Positions 24,953 through 33,636 of a stretch of DNA of 49,653 nt are shown piece by piece; position 1 is the stretch's first letter, and the number at the start of each line of letters is the position of its first letter. The translations under genes were made by a program, and so were the position numbers. The DNA is from Syntrophaceae bacterium UBA4059 (GTDB lineage Bacteria; Desulfobacterota; Syntrophia; Syntrophales; Smithellaceae), in the NCBI GenBank assembly GCA_002382045.1, contig DFZJ01000223.1, forward strand, positions 9,758 through 59,410, given 5' to 3'. The notes beneath the pieces were generated by a model, which saw only the letters and a program-made list of their open reading frames with translations, was not told the origin of the DNA and did not search any database.

Positions 24953-27871
24953 ATGTCACCGCAAAAAAAGCCGGCAGCAAAACCCATGGCCAGGAAGATT
25001 GCCAAAAAAATATCCGGCGCCGTTACCGGGAAGACGACTAAAAAGGCGTCTCCCAGGCCTCTTAAAAAGGTCCCTCCCAAGCTTCTGAAGAAGTTGTCAC
25101 CCGAGCCCTCGAAGAAAGCGTTGAAGAAACTTGATCCCCCTGAGAAATCAGGCGGCCGGATTGAAGAAATCATCAATTCCATCGGAGCAGGCATTTATAT
25201 GACCCGCAAAGGCAAGTTTGTCTCTGTCAGTTCCACCTATGAGCAGCTGACCGGTTATGCGGCAGCCGATTTGATCGGCAAAAACTTCCTCGACTACGTC
25301 CATCGGGAAGATCGGGCATGGGTCAGGAAAAATGCCGCAGTCAGTTTGAAAAAGAAAAATGCCGCTCCTTATGAATACCGATTCGTTAGAAATGATGGCG
25401 ACATCATGTGGGTTTTAGAAATCGCCAGCGCCGGCATTCATCAGGGAGAGCAGGCCACACTCGGGAGTATCATGGATATTACCCGGTATAAGCAGACCGA
25501 GGACGCAAGCGGTCTGAAAGAAGAAAGATACCATGCTCTTCTGGAGGAAACAGAAGAGAACTATTATGAAATTGATCTGAAAGGAAACTTTACGTTTGTC
25601 AATGACGCCCTGGTCCGCCATATGGGCTATTCCAAAGAGGAGCTGATCGGCATGAATTACCGGCAGTACAGCGATGCAAAGACGGCTCAAAAAATGCGGG
25701 AACTTTACAGCCGGCTTTACCAAAGCGGAAAACCCTTTATCAATGTCGAGGGCACTTTTATCACCAAAGGCGGCGCTATACGATTTGTCGAAATTTCAGG
25801 GGCGCTGATCCGGGATAAGCTGGGTAAGCCGGTTGGCTTTCGGGGTCTTTCACGTGACATTACCGATCGCAAGCAGATGGAAAATGAGCTGCGCAAGAGT
25901 GAAGAAAGATACCGCACGATTCTGGAGGAAATCAACGAAGGTTGCTCGGAGTTCGATCTGTCAGGAACCTGGACATTTACGAATGAGGCGGCGGCGAATA
26001 TTCTCGGCTACGCACCGGCGGAATTAATCGGTAAAAATTATAAGGATGTAACCGATGAAGACGCCGGGCGAAAAATATTTCATGCTTTCAACAACCTTTA
26101 TCAAACCGGGAAATCGTTCAAGGGCGTGGAGGCTGAATTTATCACCAAACAGGGTATCCGGCGGGTGAATGAAATTTCCGGCGCCCTGCTCCGGGATGAA
26201 AAAGGGCAGCCGGTCGGATTCCGCGCTCTTGGCCGTGACATCACGGAGCGCAAGTGGGCGGAAGACGCGCTGCTCCAGAGTGAGGCCAGATATTTCAGCA
26301 TTATTGAAAGCATCGGCGATGCCTACTTTGAAACGGATCTCACCGGCATGACCACCTTTGTCAATGACAAAGCCTGCGAAGATCTGGGTTATACCCGTGA
26401 AGAGTTGCTGCATATGTCGAACAGGGATCTACAGGATGAAGCCTCGTCGCAGGAGACGTATGCCGTTTTTAATGAAGTTTATGAAACCGGCCGGCCGTTT
26501 AGAGAATTTCAATACAAGGTGAATCGCAAAGACGGTACGAGAGCCATTTTTGAAATGGCCGTATCCCTGATGCGGGATGCTGACGGTAAACCCATAGGCT
26601 TTAGAGGTCTGAGCCGGGACATTACCGAACGTAAGAAAATGGAAGATGCTCTGAAAGCCAGCGAAGCACGCGCCCGGACGCTGATTGCCACCATTCCGGA
26701 CCCCTATGTTGAAAGGGATCTGCAGGGCAGGGCTGTTTTCGTCAACGACGCTTATGTCAAGTTATCAGGCTATAGCAGCGAAGAGCTGCGCAATATGCCG
26801 TATAGTGAATATCTCGATGCTGAAAATGCCGAAATCGTATCCAATACCTATCAGACCGTTTTGCAGACCGGTTTGATGATGAAAAATGTTGAGATAGACC
26901 TCATCACCAAGCAGAGAGAAACGCGGCGGGTGAATCTGTCCGCAAGTCTCATTCTGGATTCTCAGGGCAATCCGTCAGGATTTCAATCCATTATTCGCGA
27001 TATAACGGACGTCAAGAAAGCGCAGGAGCTTATCAAGCAGTCCGAACAATCTCTGCGGGAATATTCTGAAACATTGGAACGGCGTGTCAAGGAACGCACG
27101 GCTGAACTGGAAAAGGCAAAGATCGCTGCGGAAGCGGCCAGCCGCGCCAAATCGGATTTCATGGCCAATATCAGCCATGAATTTCAGACGCCGCTCAATG
27201 CAGTCATCGGCTTTACCAAAGTGCTGCAAGATCGGATGTTTGGCGAACTCAGTGACAAGCAGGAAGAATTTGTCCGCTTCATTGCCGACGCGGGCGCAAG
27301 TCTGAGTCGAATCATTACGGAAATAGTGGATGCGTCCCAAGTGTCATCGGGACGCATCAAACTGAAATGCTCATCCGTTTCGATTACGGACCTACTGTCG
27401 CAAACGACCCGGCTGCTGGTCTCGCAGATTGAAGAAAAGAAGCAGATTCTGACGGTGGATGTGGATCTGGATGCCGATATTGCCATCGAAGCGGATGAAC
27501 AGAAGATTCAGCAAGCCCTTTTTCACCTGATGAGTAATGCGGTAAAATATACCGATCATGGCGGGGAAATTAATGTCAAAGCCGCCAGAACCAGACAGCC
27601 TGTTTCACGGCAAGAAGGTGTCAGCATCGCTGTCAGGGATACGGGTATCGGCATTAAGGCGGAAGATATGTCCAAGCTCTTCCAGGCGTTTGGCACGCTG
27701 GAATCCCCTTACTCCAAGACAGGAACGGGCATCGGTATCGGCCTGTCTCTGACCAAGCAGCTGGTGGAACTCCACGGCGGAACAGTCAGCGTCGAAAGTA
27801 AATTTGGACACGGCAGTTGCTTTACCGTTTTTCTGCCGCTGAAACAAAAACAGACGGGGGCGATGGAGTAG
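24953..27871 (+). CDS. Multi-PAS sensor histidine kinase with basic N-terminal tail
   Basis: 972 aa. Residues 1-68 are Lys/Pro/Ala-rich (about 19 Lys), histone-H1-like. Five PAS(-PAC) repeats follow (about 72-190, 195-310, 315-435, 440-555, 560-680), each ending in a GFRGLSRDITDRK-type motif. A coiled-coil leads to the HisKA domain with SHEFQTPLNAVIGF (phospho-His742) and an HATPase domain: N box LFHLMSNAVKYTDHGG, G1 VRDTGIGI, G2 TGIGIGLSLTKQLVELHGG. No transmembrane helix is visible, so it is a cytosolic sensor; the PAS ligands are unknown. GAGGAGACAAAG precedes the ATG. The receiver/HD-GYP gene begins 11 bases later and is the natural partner. Confidence 0.93.
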   Translation: MSPQKKPAAKPMARKIAKKISGAVTGKTTKKASPRPLKKVPPKLLKKLSPEPSKKALKKLDPPEKSGGRIEEIINSIGAGIYMTRKGKFVSVSSTYEQLTGYAAADLIGKNFLDYVHREDRAWVRKNAAVSLKKKNAAPYEYRFVRNDGDIMWVLEIASAGIHQGEQATLGSIMDITRYKQTEDASGLKEERYHALLEETEENYYEIDLKGNFTFVNDALVRHMGYSKEELIGMNYRQYSDAKTAQKMRELYSRLYQSGKPFINVEGTFITKGGAIRFVEISGALIRDKLGKPVGFRGLSRDITDRKQMENELRKSEERYRTILEEINEGCSEFDLSGTWTFTNEAAANILGYAPAELIGKNYKDVTDEDAGRKIFHAFNNLYQTGKSFKGVEAEFITKQGIRRVNEISGALLRDEKGQPVGFRALGRDITERKWAEDALLQSEARYFSIIESIGDAYFETDLTGMTTFVNDKACEDLGYTREELLHMSNRDLQDEASSQETYAVFNEVYETGRPFREFQYKVNRKDGTRAIFEMAVSLMRDADGKPIGFRGLSRDITERKKMEDALKASEARARTLIATIPDPYVERDLQGRAVFVNDAYVKLSGYSSEELRNMPYSEYLDAENAEIVSNTYQTVLQTGLMMKNVEIDLITKQRETRRVNLSASLILDSQGNPSGFQSIIRDITDVKKAQELIKQSEQSLREYSETLERRVKERTAELEKAKIAAEAASRAKSDFMANISHEFQTPLNAVIGFTKVLQDRMFGELSDKQEEFVRFIADAGASLSRIITEIVDASQVSSGRIKLKCSSVSITDLLSQTTRLLVSQIEEKKQILTVDVDLDADIAIEADEQKIQQALFHLMSNAVKYTDHGGEINVKAARTRQPVSRQEGVSIAVRDTGIGIKAEDMSKLFQAFGTLESPYSKTGTGIGIGLSLTKQLVELHGGTVSVESKFGHGSCFTVFLPLKQKQTGAME

Positions 27872-27881
27872 CCATGTTGCC

Positions 27882-29426
27882 ATGAGCTCAACGGATGCTT
27901 ACGCCATGAATATGAGGCAGTCGCAGATCCTGTGTGTCGATAGCGACGCAGCCGGACTGGTCTTGCTCGACGCGATTCTCACGCCGCGCGGTTATGATGT
28001 GATTCGCGTCAATACCGGTCAGCAGGCGCTGGAAGTTCTCGAACGGCAAACGGTCGATTTAATCCTTTTGGGCGTCATTTTGTCCGGAACGGATGGGTTT
28101 ACCATCTGCGAGCAAATTCGGGCTGGTGAACGCTTTCATGATATCCCTATTTTGATGATGTCCGCTCTGAAGTCGCGTGAATATCTTCTCCGGGGCATTG
28201 AAGCCGGCGCCGATGATTATTTGTTTAAACCGCTTGATCATGAAGAAATGCTTGCCCGCATTAAAATGCGCCTGAAGCGCAAAAAAACACGCGACGGCTT
28301 CAACGATGCATACAGTGATATGAATAAGCTTGCGGCCCTGAGCAGAGAAATGATCGAACCCTTCCATGCATCGCGTTTTGATTTTCAGGCCAATATCGAC
28401 AAAATTGTTAAACTGCTGGTCGGCACGACAACAAACATGGTCAACAAGCCGCGGTCGGTGGTTGTGGGCAATATGACGGACCATCAACTCTGGCATTGGG
28501 TTCATTATGAATATGCTTTTAACGAATTAAACCGGGTCAAACTGGATTTCAGCCCGCTGACCGGTATTCCGTTGCCGGAAAAGGGCAAGTCGAAAACGAT
28601 TTTGCTGACAGGCAGGCAGCTTGCGCCGGAGGCAACGCAGCTGGTCAATAATTTCCAGACCAGAAATATGTCCCTTGAAAATGGCCTGGGGTACTTAACC
28701 CATGAACTGTGCATTCTGGCCGTTAATTACGGACAGGAGATCAGCGACTATAATATTCATTTTTTCCAGCAGGTTGCTGTCCAGGGACACTTTTTTCACT
28801 CCCTTGCGGATCAGCATCAGGAAGTCGTGAAAGCCTTTGACTACACCGTTTACACGCTGGCCCGCGCCGCTGAAGCCCATGACGACGATACGGGCAATCA
28901 TAATTATCGTGTGGGAGAATACTGTGGGATCATTGCCGAACGTCTGGGCATGAAGGATGATTTTGTTCATGCCATCCGAATACAGGCGACGCTCCACGAT
29001 GTCGGTAAAATTCATGTTCCCCTGCCCATTCTTAGAAAAACTGAACCGCGGAGTGCGGAGGAGTGGATTGAATTCAGAAAGCATACCCTCTGGGGAGCAA
29101 AAATTATCGGCGGCAATCCGCATTTGCTGATCGGACAATCAATCGCCCTGAATCACCATGAAAAATGGGACGGCAGCGGCTACCCCAGGGGGCTCAAAGG
29201 CGATGCCATTCCCATCGAAGCGAGAATCGCAGCGATTGCAGACCAGTATGACGCGCTGCGTACCGGACGGAATCAGAAAATGGCCGTTGACCATGCCACG
29301 GCCACCAAAATTCTCAACCATGGCGATGGGCGCATTAAGCCGCAGCATTTCGATCCCCAGATCCTCAAAGCCTACCGCGAGACAGCCTTTCTTTTTGAAG
29401 AAGTTTATGAAAGACGGAAAGGATAA
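27882..29426 (+). CDS. Receiver-like domain fused to HD-GYP phosphodiesterase
   Basis: 514 aa. Residues about 15-130 form a CheY-like receiver; acidic residues Asp20/Asp22, Ser94 and Lys116 are in place, but the phospho-acceptor Asp is Gly64 (DLILLGVILSGTDGF). The middle (about 140-310) is unassigned. The HD-GYP domain (about 320-505) has the metal-binding HD at His372/Asp373 (LHDVGKIHVPLPIL), HHEKWDGSGYP (GYP at 433-435) and ADQYDALR. HD-GYP proteins hydrolyse cyclic di-GMP. A receiver without its Asp cannot be switched by ordinary Asp phosphorylation. The start is uncertain: the ribosome site is weak, and ATG 27906 is an alternative. It follows the kinase gene by 11 bases. Confidence 0.92.
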   Translation: MSSTDAYAMNMRQSQILCVDSDAAGLVLLDAILTPRGYDVIRVNTGQQALEVLERQTVDLILLGVILSGTDGFTICEQIRAGERFHDIPILMMSALKSREYLLRGIEAGADDYLFKPLDHEEMLARIKMRLKRKKTRDGFNDAYSDMNKLAALSREMIEPFHASRFDFQANIDKIVKLLVGTTTNMVNKPRSVVVGNMTDHQLWHWVHYEYAFNELNRVKLDFSPLTGIPLPEKGKSKTILLTGRQLAPEATQLVNNFQTRNMSLENGLGYLTHELCILAVNYGQEISDYNIHFFQQVAVQGHFFHSLADQHQEVVKAFDYTVYTLARAAEAHDDDTGNHNYRVGEYCGIIAERLGMKDDFVHAIRIQATLHDVGKIHVPLPILRKTEPRSAEEWIEFRKHTLWGAKIIGGNPHLLIGQSIALNHHEKWDGSGYPRGLKGDAIPIEARIAAIADQYDALRTGRNQKMAVDHATATKILNHGDGRIKPQHFDPQILKAYRETAFLFEEVYERRKG

Positions 29427-29587
29427 AGCCGCTGGGCGATGGGTCAAATCACTCTTGCCTTAACGTCTCAATTATGAAATAGTCGCCGGGAATTAATCCA
29501 TGAGTTAAGATCGACGGTTACACTTTAAAAAGCCATGAAAAAAAACAAACAGCATCAATATATTGAGATCAAGGAGGTAGCAGAATT

Positions 29588-30877
29588 ATGTCAAATGCAG
29601 TCATTGTCAACGGTGTGCGCACCGCGGTCGGAGCCTTCGGAGGCTCCCTGAAGGACGTTCCCGCCAAGGATCTGGGAGCTCTGGTCATTCGTGAAACTTT
29701 AATCAAGGCTGGTTTCAAACCAGCCCTGCCGGCTTACGCCAAGGAAGACGCGCCGGATACCGCCAGGAACGAAGGCCCCTCCCCCATCGAACAGCAATAT
29801 GGCAAGTGGGCCGATCATCTCAGAGAAATTGCCGTCGATGAAGTCATCATCGGCAACGTGATCGGGGCGGGACAGGGCCAGAACGTTGGCCGCCAGGCCA
29901 TGATTCGCGCCGGTCTTCCCAAAGAAACCACGGCCTTCACCATCAACAAGGTGTGTGCCTCCGGTATGAAAGCGATCGCGCTGGCCGCGGCCAGCATCAA
30001 GGCCGGTGACAGCGAAGTGGTCATCGCCGGCGGCATGGAAAACATGAGCGATGTGCCGATTGGGCTGCCCAAGGCCCGCTGGGGGCATCGGATGGATATG
30101 CCTTTCGGCAAAACCGTCGACCTGATGGTTTTTGACGCTCTGTATGAAATCTTCTACGGCTACCACATGGGCATCACGGCCGAAAACATCGCCGCGCGCT
30201 ACGGCATCACACGCGAGGAACAGGATAAACTGAGCGTGGAGAGCCATGCCCGCGCCCGCAACGCCATCAAAAACGGCCTCCTGAAAGATGAAATCGTTCC
30301 CGTCACCATCCCGCAGAAAAAAGGCAATCCGGTTATTTTTGATACGGATGAACGCCCCATGGACACGAGCATGGAAAAAATGGCCAAGCTGAACACGGCT
30401 TTCAAGAAAGACGGCACCGTCACGGCCGGCAACGCCTCCGGCATCAATGACGCGGCAGCGGCCCTGCTGATCATGAGCGAAGAAAAGGCCAAACAGATGG
30501 GTTTGAAACCTCTGGCGCGGATTAAAGGTTATGCGTCAGGCGGCGTCGATCCTGCGTACATGGGCTTGGGTCCTGTTCCCGCCGTGCGCAAACTGCTCCG
30601 AATCACCGGCACATCGATTAAGGATTACGGCCTGTTTGAACTCAACGAAGCGTTTGCCGCTCAGGCCATTGCCTGCCTGCGCGAACTGAACATTCCCTGG
30701 GAGGTCACCAACGTCAACGGCTCGGCCATTTCCATCGGCCACCCGGTGGGCTGCTCCGGCGCGCGTATCGTGCTGGCGCTGGCCAATGAAATGAAACGAC
30801 GCAATGTGGGCCTGGGACTGGCCTCTTTGTGCATCGGCGGCGGCCAGGGCATGGCCATTGCCATCGAAGCCGTTTAA
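29588..30877 (+). CDS. Acetyl-CoA C-acyltransferase (thiolase)
   Basis: 429 aa, thiolase II type. Catalytic residues are visible: nucleophile Cys123 in NKVCASGMKAIALAAASI, His385 in GSAISIGHPVGCSGARIV, and Cys415 in LCIGGGQGMA; the GGMENMSDVP motif is also present. An insert of roughly 35 residues near the N-terminus (about 38-75, PAYAKEDAPDTARNEGPSPI) is longer than in typical acetoacetyl-CoA thiolases. It condenses or cleaves acyl-CoAs, as used in beta-oxidation or its reversal. AAGGAGGT lies nine bases before the ATG. A hydrolase remnant and a CoA-transferase follow, suggesting an acyl-CoA operon. Confidence 0.95.
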   Translation: MSNAVIVNGVRTAVGAFGGSLKDVPAKDLGALVIRETLIKAGFKPALPAYAKEDAPDTARNEGPSPIEQQYGKWADHLREIAVDEVIIGNVIGAGQGQNVGRQAMIRAGLPKETTAFTINKVCASGMKAIALAAASIKAGDSEVVIAGGMENMSDVPIGLPKARWGHRMDMPFGKTVDLMVFDALYEIFYGYHMGITAENIAARYGITREEQDKLSVESHARARNAIKNGLLKDEIVPVTIPQKKGNPVIFDTDERPMDTSMEKMAKLNTAFKKDGTVTAGNASGINDAAAALLIMSEEKAKQMGLKPLARIKGYASGGVDPAYMGLGPVPAVRKLLRITGTSIKDYGLFELNEAFAAQAIACLRELNIPWEVTNVNGSAISIGHPVGCSGARIVLALANEMKRRNVGLGLASLCIGGGQGMAIAIEAV

Positions 30878-30882
30878 ATGTC

Positions 30883-31200
30883 ATGCAGGGAAAGGGCGAA
30901 CCGCTGATGCTCATCAATGGTCTGTCTTTTCCCCTGGATTTGTGGTTTGCGCAGATTCAGGAGCTGTCCAAAGATTTTCGGGTGATTGCGCCGGATAACC
31001 GGGGTATCGGACGAAGCGACAAGCCGGACGAAAAATACTCCATTGCCTTTTTGCGGCAGTTTGCCGCCTGCAATGCTTTTGATCATAACAGCCGGCCTCA
31101 GAATATCATGCAGCCGACGATGATCATTTACGAAAATTGCGGTCACACGATTCTTCTGGAAAAAGCCGACCACCTTTGCCGGTTCCTTGAGGATCGCTAA
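30883..31200 (+). pseudogene. Alpha/beta-hydrolase remnant with internal deletions
   Basis: 105 aa against about 260. The N-terminal part is a normal alpha/beta-hydrolase (EPLMLINGLSFPLDLWFAQI, then FRVIAPDNRGIGRSDKP). The chain then skips the nucleophile elbow (GxSxG) and lid to resume at FLRQFAACNAFDHNSRPQNI and MQPTMII, and skips again the strand carrying the acid residue to end with YENCGHTILLEKADHL, which keeps the catalytic-type His. Two in-frame deletions explain this. It cannot be catalytic by the Ser-His-Asp mechanism. It lies 5 bases after the thiolase stop and 1 base before the CoA-transferase start. Confidence 0.82.
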
Positions 31201-31201
31201 T

Positions 31202-32509
31202 ATGGAAATCAAAAACCTCAAAACAATAACGCCTGATGAAGCAGTCAGGGTTATTCAATCCGGTGACCATGTCCATTTGAGCTCCGTCGCCAGTGCCCCG
31301 CAGTGTCTGATGGCCGCCATGTGCCGGCGCGGACGGGCGGGTGAACTGGAAAATGTTCATATTCATCATCTCCACACGGAAGGCCCGGCGCCCTATGCTG
31401 ATCGCGAGTTTGAAGGCATTTTCCAGCTGGATTCTTTTTTTGTCGGGCCGAACGTCCGCACACAGACTCAGCAGGGGTATGCGGATTACATCCCGGTATT
31501 TCTGGGCGAAACCCAGCGGCTTTACCGTGAAGGTCATCTGCCCTGCCAGGTGGTTATGCTGCAAGTCTGCCCACCGGATGAACAGGGTTTTGTGTCCCTG
31601 GGAACATCGGTGGATGCGACACTGGCCGCCATGGAAATCGCCGGTACCGTGATCGCGGTCATTAATCCGCATGTTCCGCGTACATTTGGCGATGCGGTTA
31701 TTTCTAAGGATAAAATTGATGTTTTTGTGGAAGACGATACACCGCTGGAAACGGTCGATTTCGCGAAGCCCGATGCGATTGAAGCGGCCATTGGCAGACA
31801 TTGCGCGGCGCTCATCGAAGACGGCGCGACTTTGCAGATGGGCATCGGCGCGATTCCCAACGCGGTGCTCGGTCAACTGGGCGGGCATAAAAACCTGGGA
31901 ATCCACACGGAGATGTTTGCCGACGGGGTGATCGGGCTTGTGGAAAAAGGTGTGATCAACGGCGCCAATAAAGCGATTGATCAGGGGAAGATGGTGGCGA
32001 CATTCCTGCTGGGTTCAAAAAAATTATACGATTACACGCATCAGAACACCCAGGTGCTGATGATGGATGTCGGCTATACCAACGATCCTTTCATCATTGC
32101 AAAAAACCCGAAGGTCACCGCCATTAATTCCGCGCTGCAAGTTGACCTGACCGGCCAGATTTGCGCCGACTCTCTGGGGACGAAATGTTACTCCGGCGTG
32201 GGAGGCCAGATCGATTTCGTTTATGGCGCGTCGCGCTCTCCGGGGGGCAAGGCGATTATTGCCCTGCCGTCGGTAACGGACAAAGGGGTCAGCAAAATAG
32301 CCCCCGTGTTATTGCCCGGCGCGGGCGTCGTGACCACACGCGCCCACGCGCACTGGCTGGTGACGGAATACGGCGCGGTTAACCTCTACGGCCGGTCCCT
32401 GCAGGAACGGGCCCGGTTGATCATCACCATTGCACACCCGGAACATCGGGAAGCGCTGGATCAGGCTGCATTTGAACGTTTCGGTTCACACTACCATTTT
32501 GTAAAATAA
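31202..32509 (+). CDS. CoA-transferase (acetyl-CoA hydrolase/4-hydroxybutyrate CoA-transferase family)
   Basis: 435 aa. Motifs: PDEAVRVIQSGDHVHLSS, PPDEQGFVSLGTSVDATLAA, LQMGIGAIPNAVLGQLG, HTEMFADGV with the expected catalytic Glu237, SGVGGQIDFVYGASRSPGGK, and HWLVTEYGAVNLYGRSLQER. Members move CoA between acyl-CoAs and acetate or other short acids. ATG 31202 has GAGG 9 bases upstream. Placed after thiolase it probably handles a short-chain acyl-CoA in fatty-acid metabolism; the exact substrate cannot be read from sequence. It is the second of three family members in the window and the closest to 4-hydroxybutyrate/acetate CoA-transferases. Confidence 0.93.
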   Translation: MEIKNLKTITPDEAVRVIQSGDHVHLSSVASAPQCLMAAMCRRGRAGELENVHIHHLHTEGPAPYADREFEGIFQLDSFFVGPNVRTQTQQGYADYIPVFLGETQRLYREGHLPCQVVMLQVCPPDEQGFVSLGTSVDATLAAMEIAGTVIAVINPHVPRTFGDAVISKDKIDVFVEDDTPLETVDFAKPDAIEAAIGRHCAALIEDGATLQMGIGAIPNAVLGQLGGHKNLGIHTEMFADGVIGLVEKGVINGANKAIDQGKMVATFLLGSKKLYDYTHQNTQVLMMDVGYTNDPFIIAKNPKVTAINSALQVDLTGQICADSLGTKCYSGVGGQIDFVYGASRSPGGKAIIALPSVTDKGVSKIAPVLLPGAGVVTTRAHAHWLVTEYGAVNLYGRSLQERARLIITIAHPEHREALDQAAFERFGSHYHFVK

Positions 32510-32525
32510 TTACGTTGCTGATTGC

Positions 32526-32655
32526 TCAGGATCTATTTACATGCGGGCACCAGATTGTTTTCATCCGGTATTTGAGCGCCGGAAGCACCAGAATCAAAAC
32601 CGGCATGGCAATGTCGCCGATATAAAGAACGGGCCCTGCGTTATTGACAGGTATA
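32526..32655 (-). pseudogene. Possible gene remnant, hydrophobic C-terminal fragment
   Basis: On the minus strand an open frame reads AGPVLYIGDIAMPVLILVLP, then ALKYRMKTIW, to a stop at 32526-32528, resembling the C-terminal end of a membrane protein. A stop codon lies close upstream and no start is credible. It may be a deletion remnant, or chance. Family not recognised. Confidence 0.25.
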
Positions 32656-32756
32656 ATTTAGAGGTCTGACATTTGTGATTGACGAAAAAGCATAGTATTG
32701 GCATATCAGGATAAGCTGTTATGCTTGATTCAAAAATTCAGGAAATGGAGATTCTT

Positions 32757-33539
32757 ATGAAGAACTATGGAAGGAACATTATTTTAGCCGTTACGGTTGC
32801 TTTTTCACTGATGGTTGTTGCTCAGGCCCATGCTTTTGAATTAGGCGCCAGGGCCTATTTATGGCTTCCCGATCTGAAAAAAGCGGATATCCAGACCATT
32901 GCCGCCGGTGTCGAGCGATCGAACATCGACACAAGAGATATGCTGGGTGTCGGGAACGAGGTCACATACGCCGTTGAGGCCTATGGAGGGGTGGGAAAGA
33001 ATCATGTGAGTCTGACCTATACGCCCTTCGGTTATTCATCGGATGCCATTCTCTCGGCTGCTCTGAATTACAATGGCGCGACCTATAACGCGGGGACCGC
33101 CGTCCATTCAGATCTGGAATATTCCATGTTTGATCTCAAGTACCAGCGCGACCTTATCAATATGGAAAATATCCTGGCGGGCTTTTCCGTGGGCGCTATC
33201 GCTCAACTCAAATATTCCACGGGGAGTTTTAAACTGAATGCCAACGGAAACGGATTGTACCAAAAGAGGTCGTTCGATTCCTGGATGCCGATGATCGGGG
33301 CAGGCGCCCATATCGGACTGATAGCCAACCTGCTGGAACTAAGAGCGCAGGCAACAGCCGGCGGGTCTGGTTCCGGTAATTATTCGTATGAAGCCCTGGC
33401 GGATTTATCCTTCAGCCCCCTGCCCTTCCTCGATATCCACGCCGGCTACAAACTGCTTCAGCTCAAGATGGATGTGAATGATTACAAAATGGACACGCTC
33501 TACACGGGACCTTACCTTGGGTTAACGGTCGGTTTTTAA
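32757..33539 (+). CDS. Putative outer-membrane beta-barrel protein
   Basis: 260 aa. A signal peptide (MKNYGRNIILAVTVAFSLMV, ending at AHA about residue 26) is followed by alternating amphipathic strands such as ELGARAYLWLPDL, KNHVSLTYTPFGY and LAGFSVGAIAQLKYSTGSF, and a C-terminus GPYLGLTVGF ending in Phe, the usual outer-membrane insertion signal. The ligand or role is unknown. ATG 32757 lies after TGGAGATTCTT; an earlier in-frame start at 32721 would add 12 residues before the signal peptide. A perfect -10 hexamer TATAAT at 32652-32657 lies 100 bases upstream but without a good -35. An intrinsic terminator follows the gene. Confidence 0.82.
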   Translation: MKNYGRNIILAVTVAFSLMVVAQAHAFELGARAYLWLPDLKKADIQTIAAGVERSNIDTRDMLGVGNEVTYAVEAYGGVGKNHVSLTYTPFGYSSDAILSAALNYNGATYNAGTAVHSDLEYSMFDLKYQRDLINMENILAGFSVGAIAQLKYSTGSFKLNANGNGLYQKRSFDSWMPMIGAGAHIGLIANLLELRAQATAGGSGSGNYSYEALADLSFSPLPFLDIHAGYKLLQLKMDVNDYKMDTLYTGPYLGLTVGF

Positions 33540-33570
33540 CGAGCATCGAAATAGCAGGATAAAAGACAAA

Positions 33571-33607
33571 AGGTTTGGCCTTTCCCGGAAAGACCAAGCC
33601 TTTTTTG
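33571..33607 (+). terminator. Intrinsic terminator after the beta-barrel gene
   Basis: GGTTTGGCCTTTCC pairs with GGAAAGACCAAGCC (two G-U pairs) with almost no loop, followed by six T. It sits 30 bases past the stop, between convergent genes. Confidence 0.8.
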
Positions 33608-33636
33608 TGCGGTTGAAACATAGAATGGTGAAAGGG

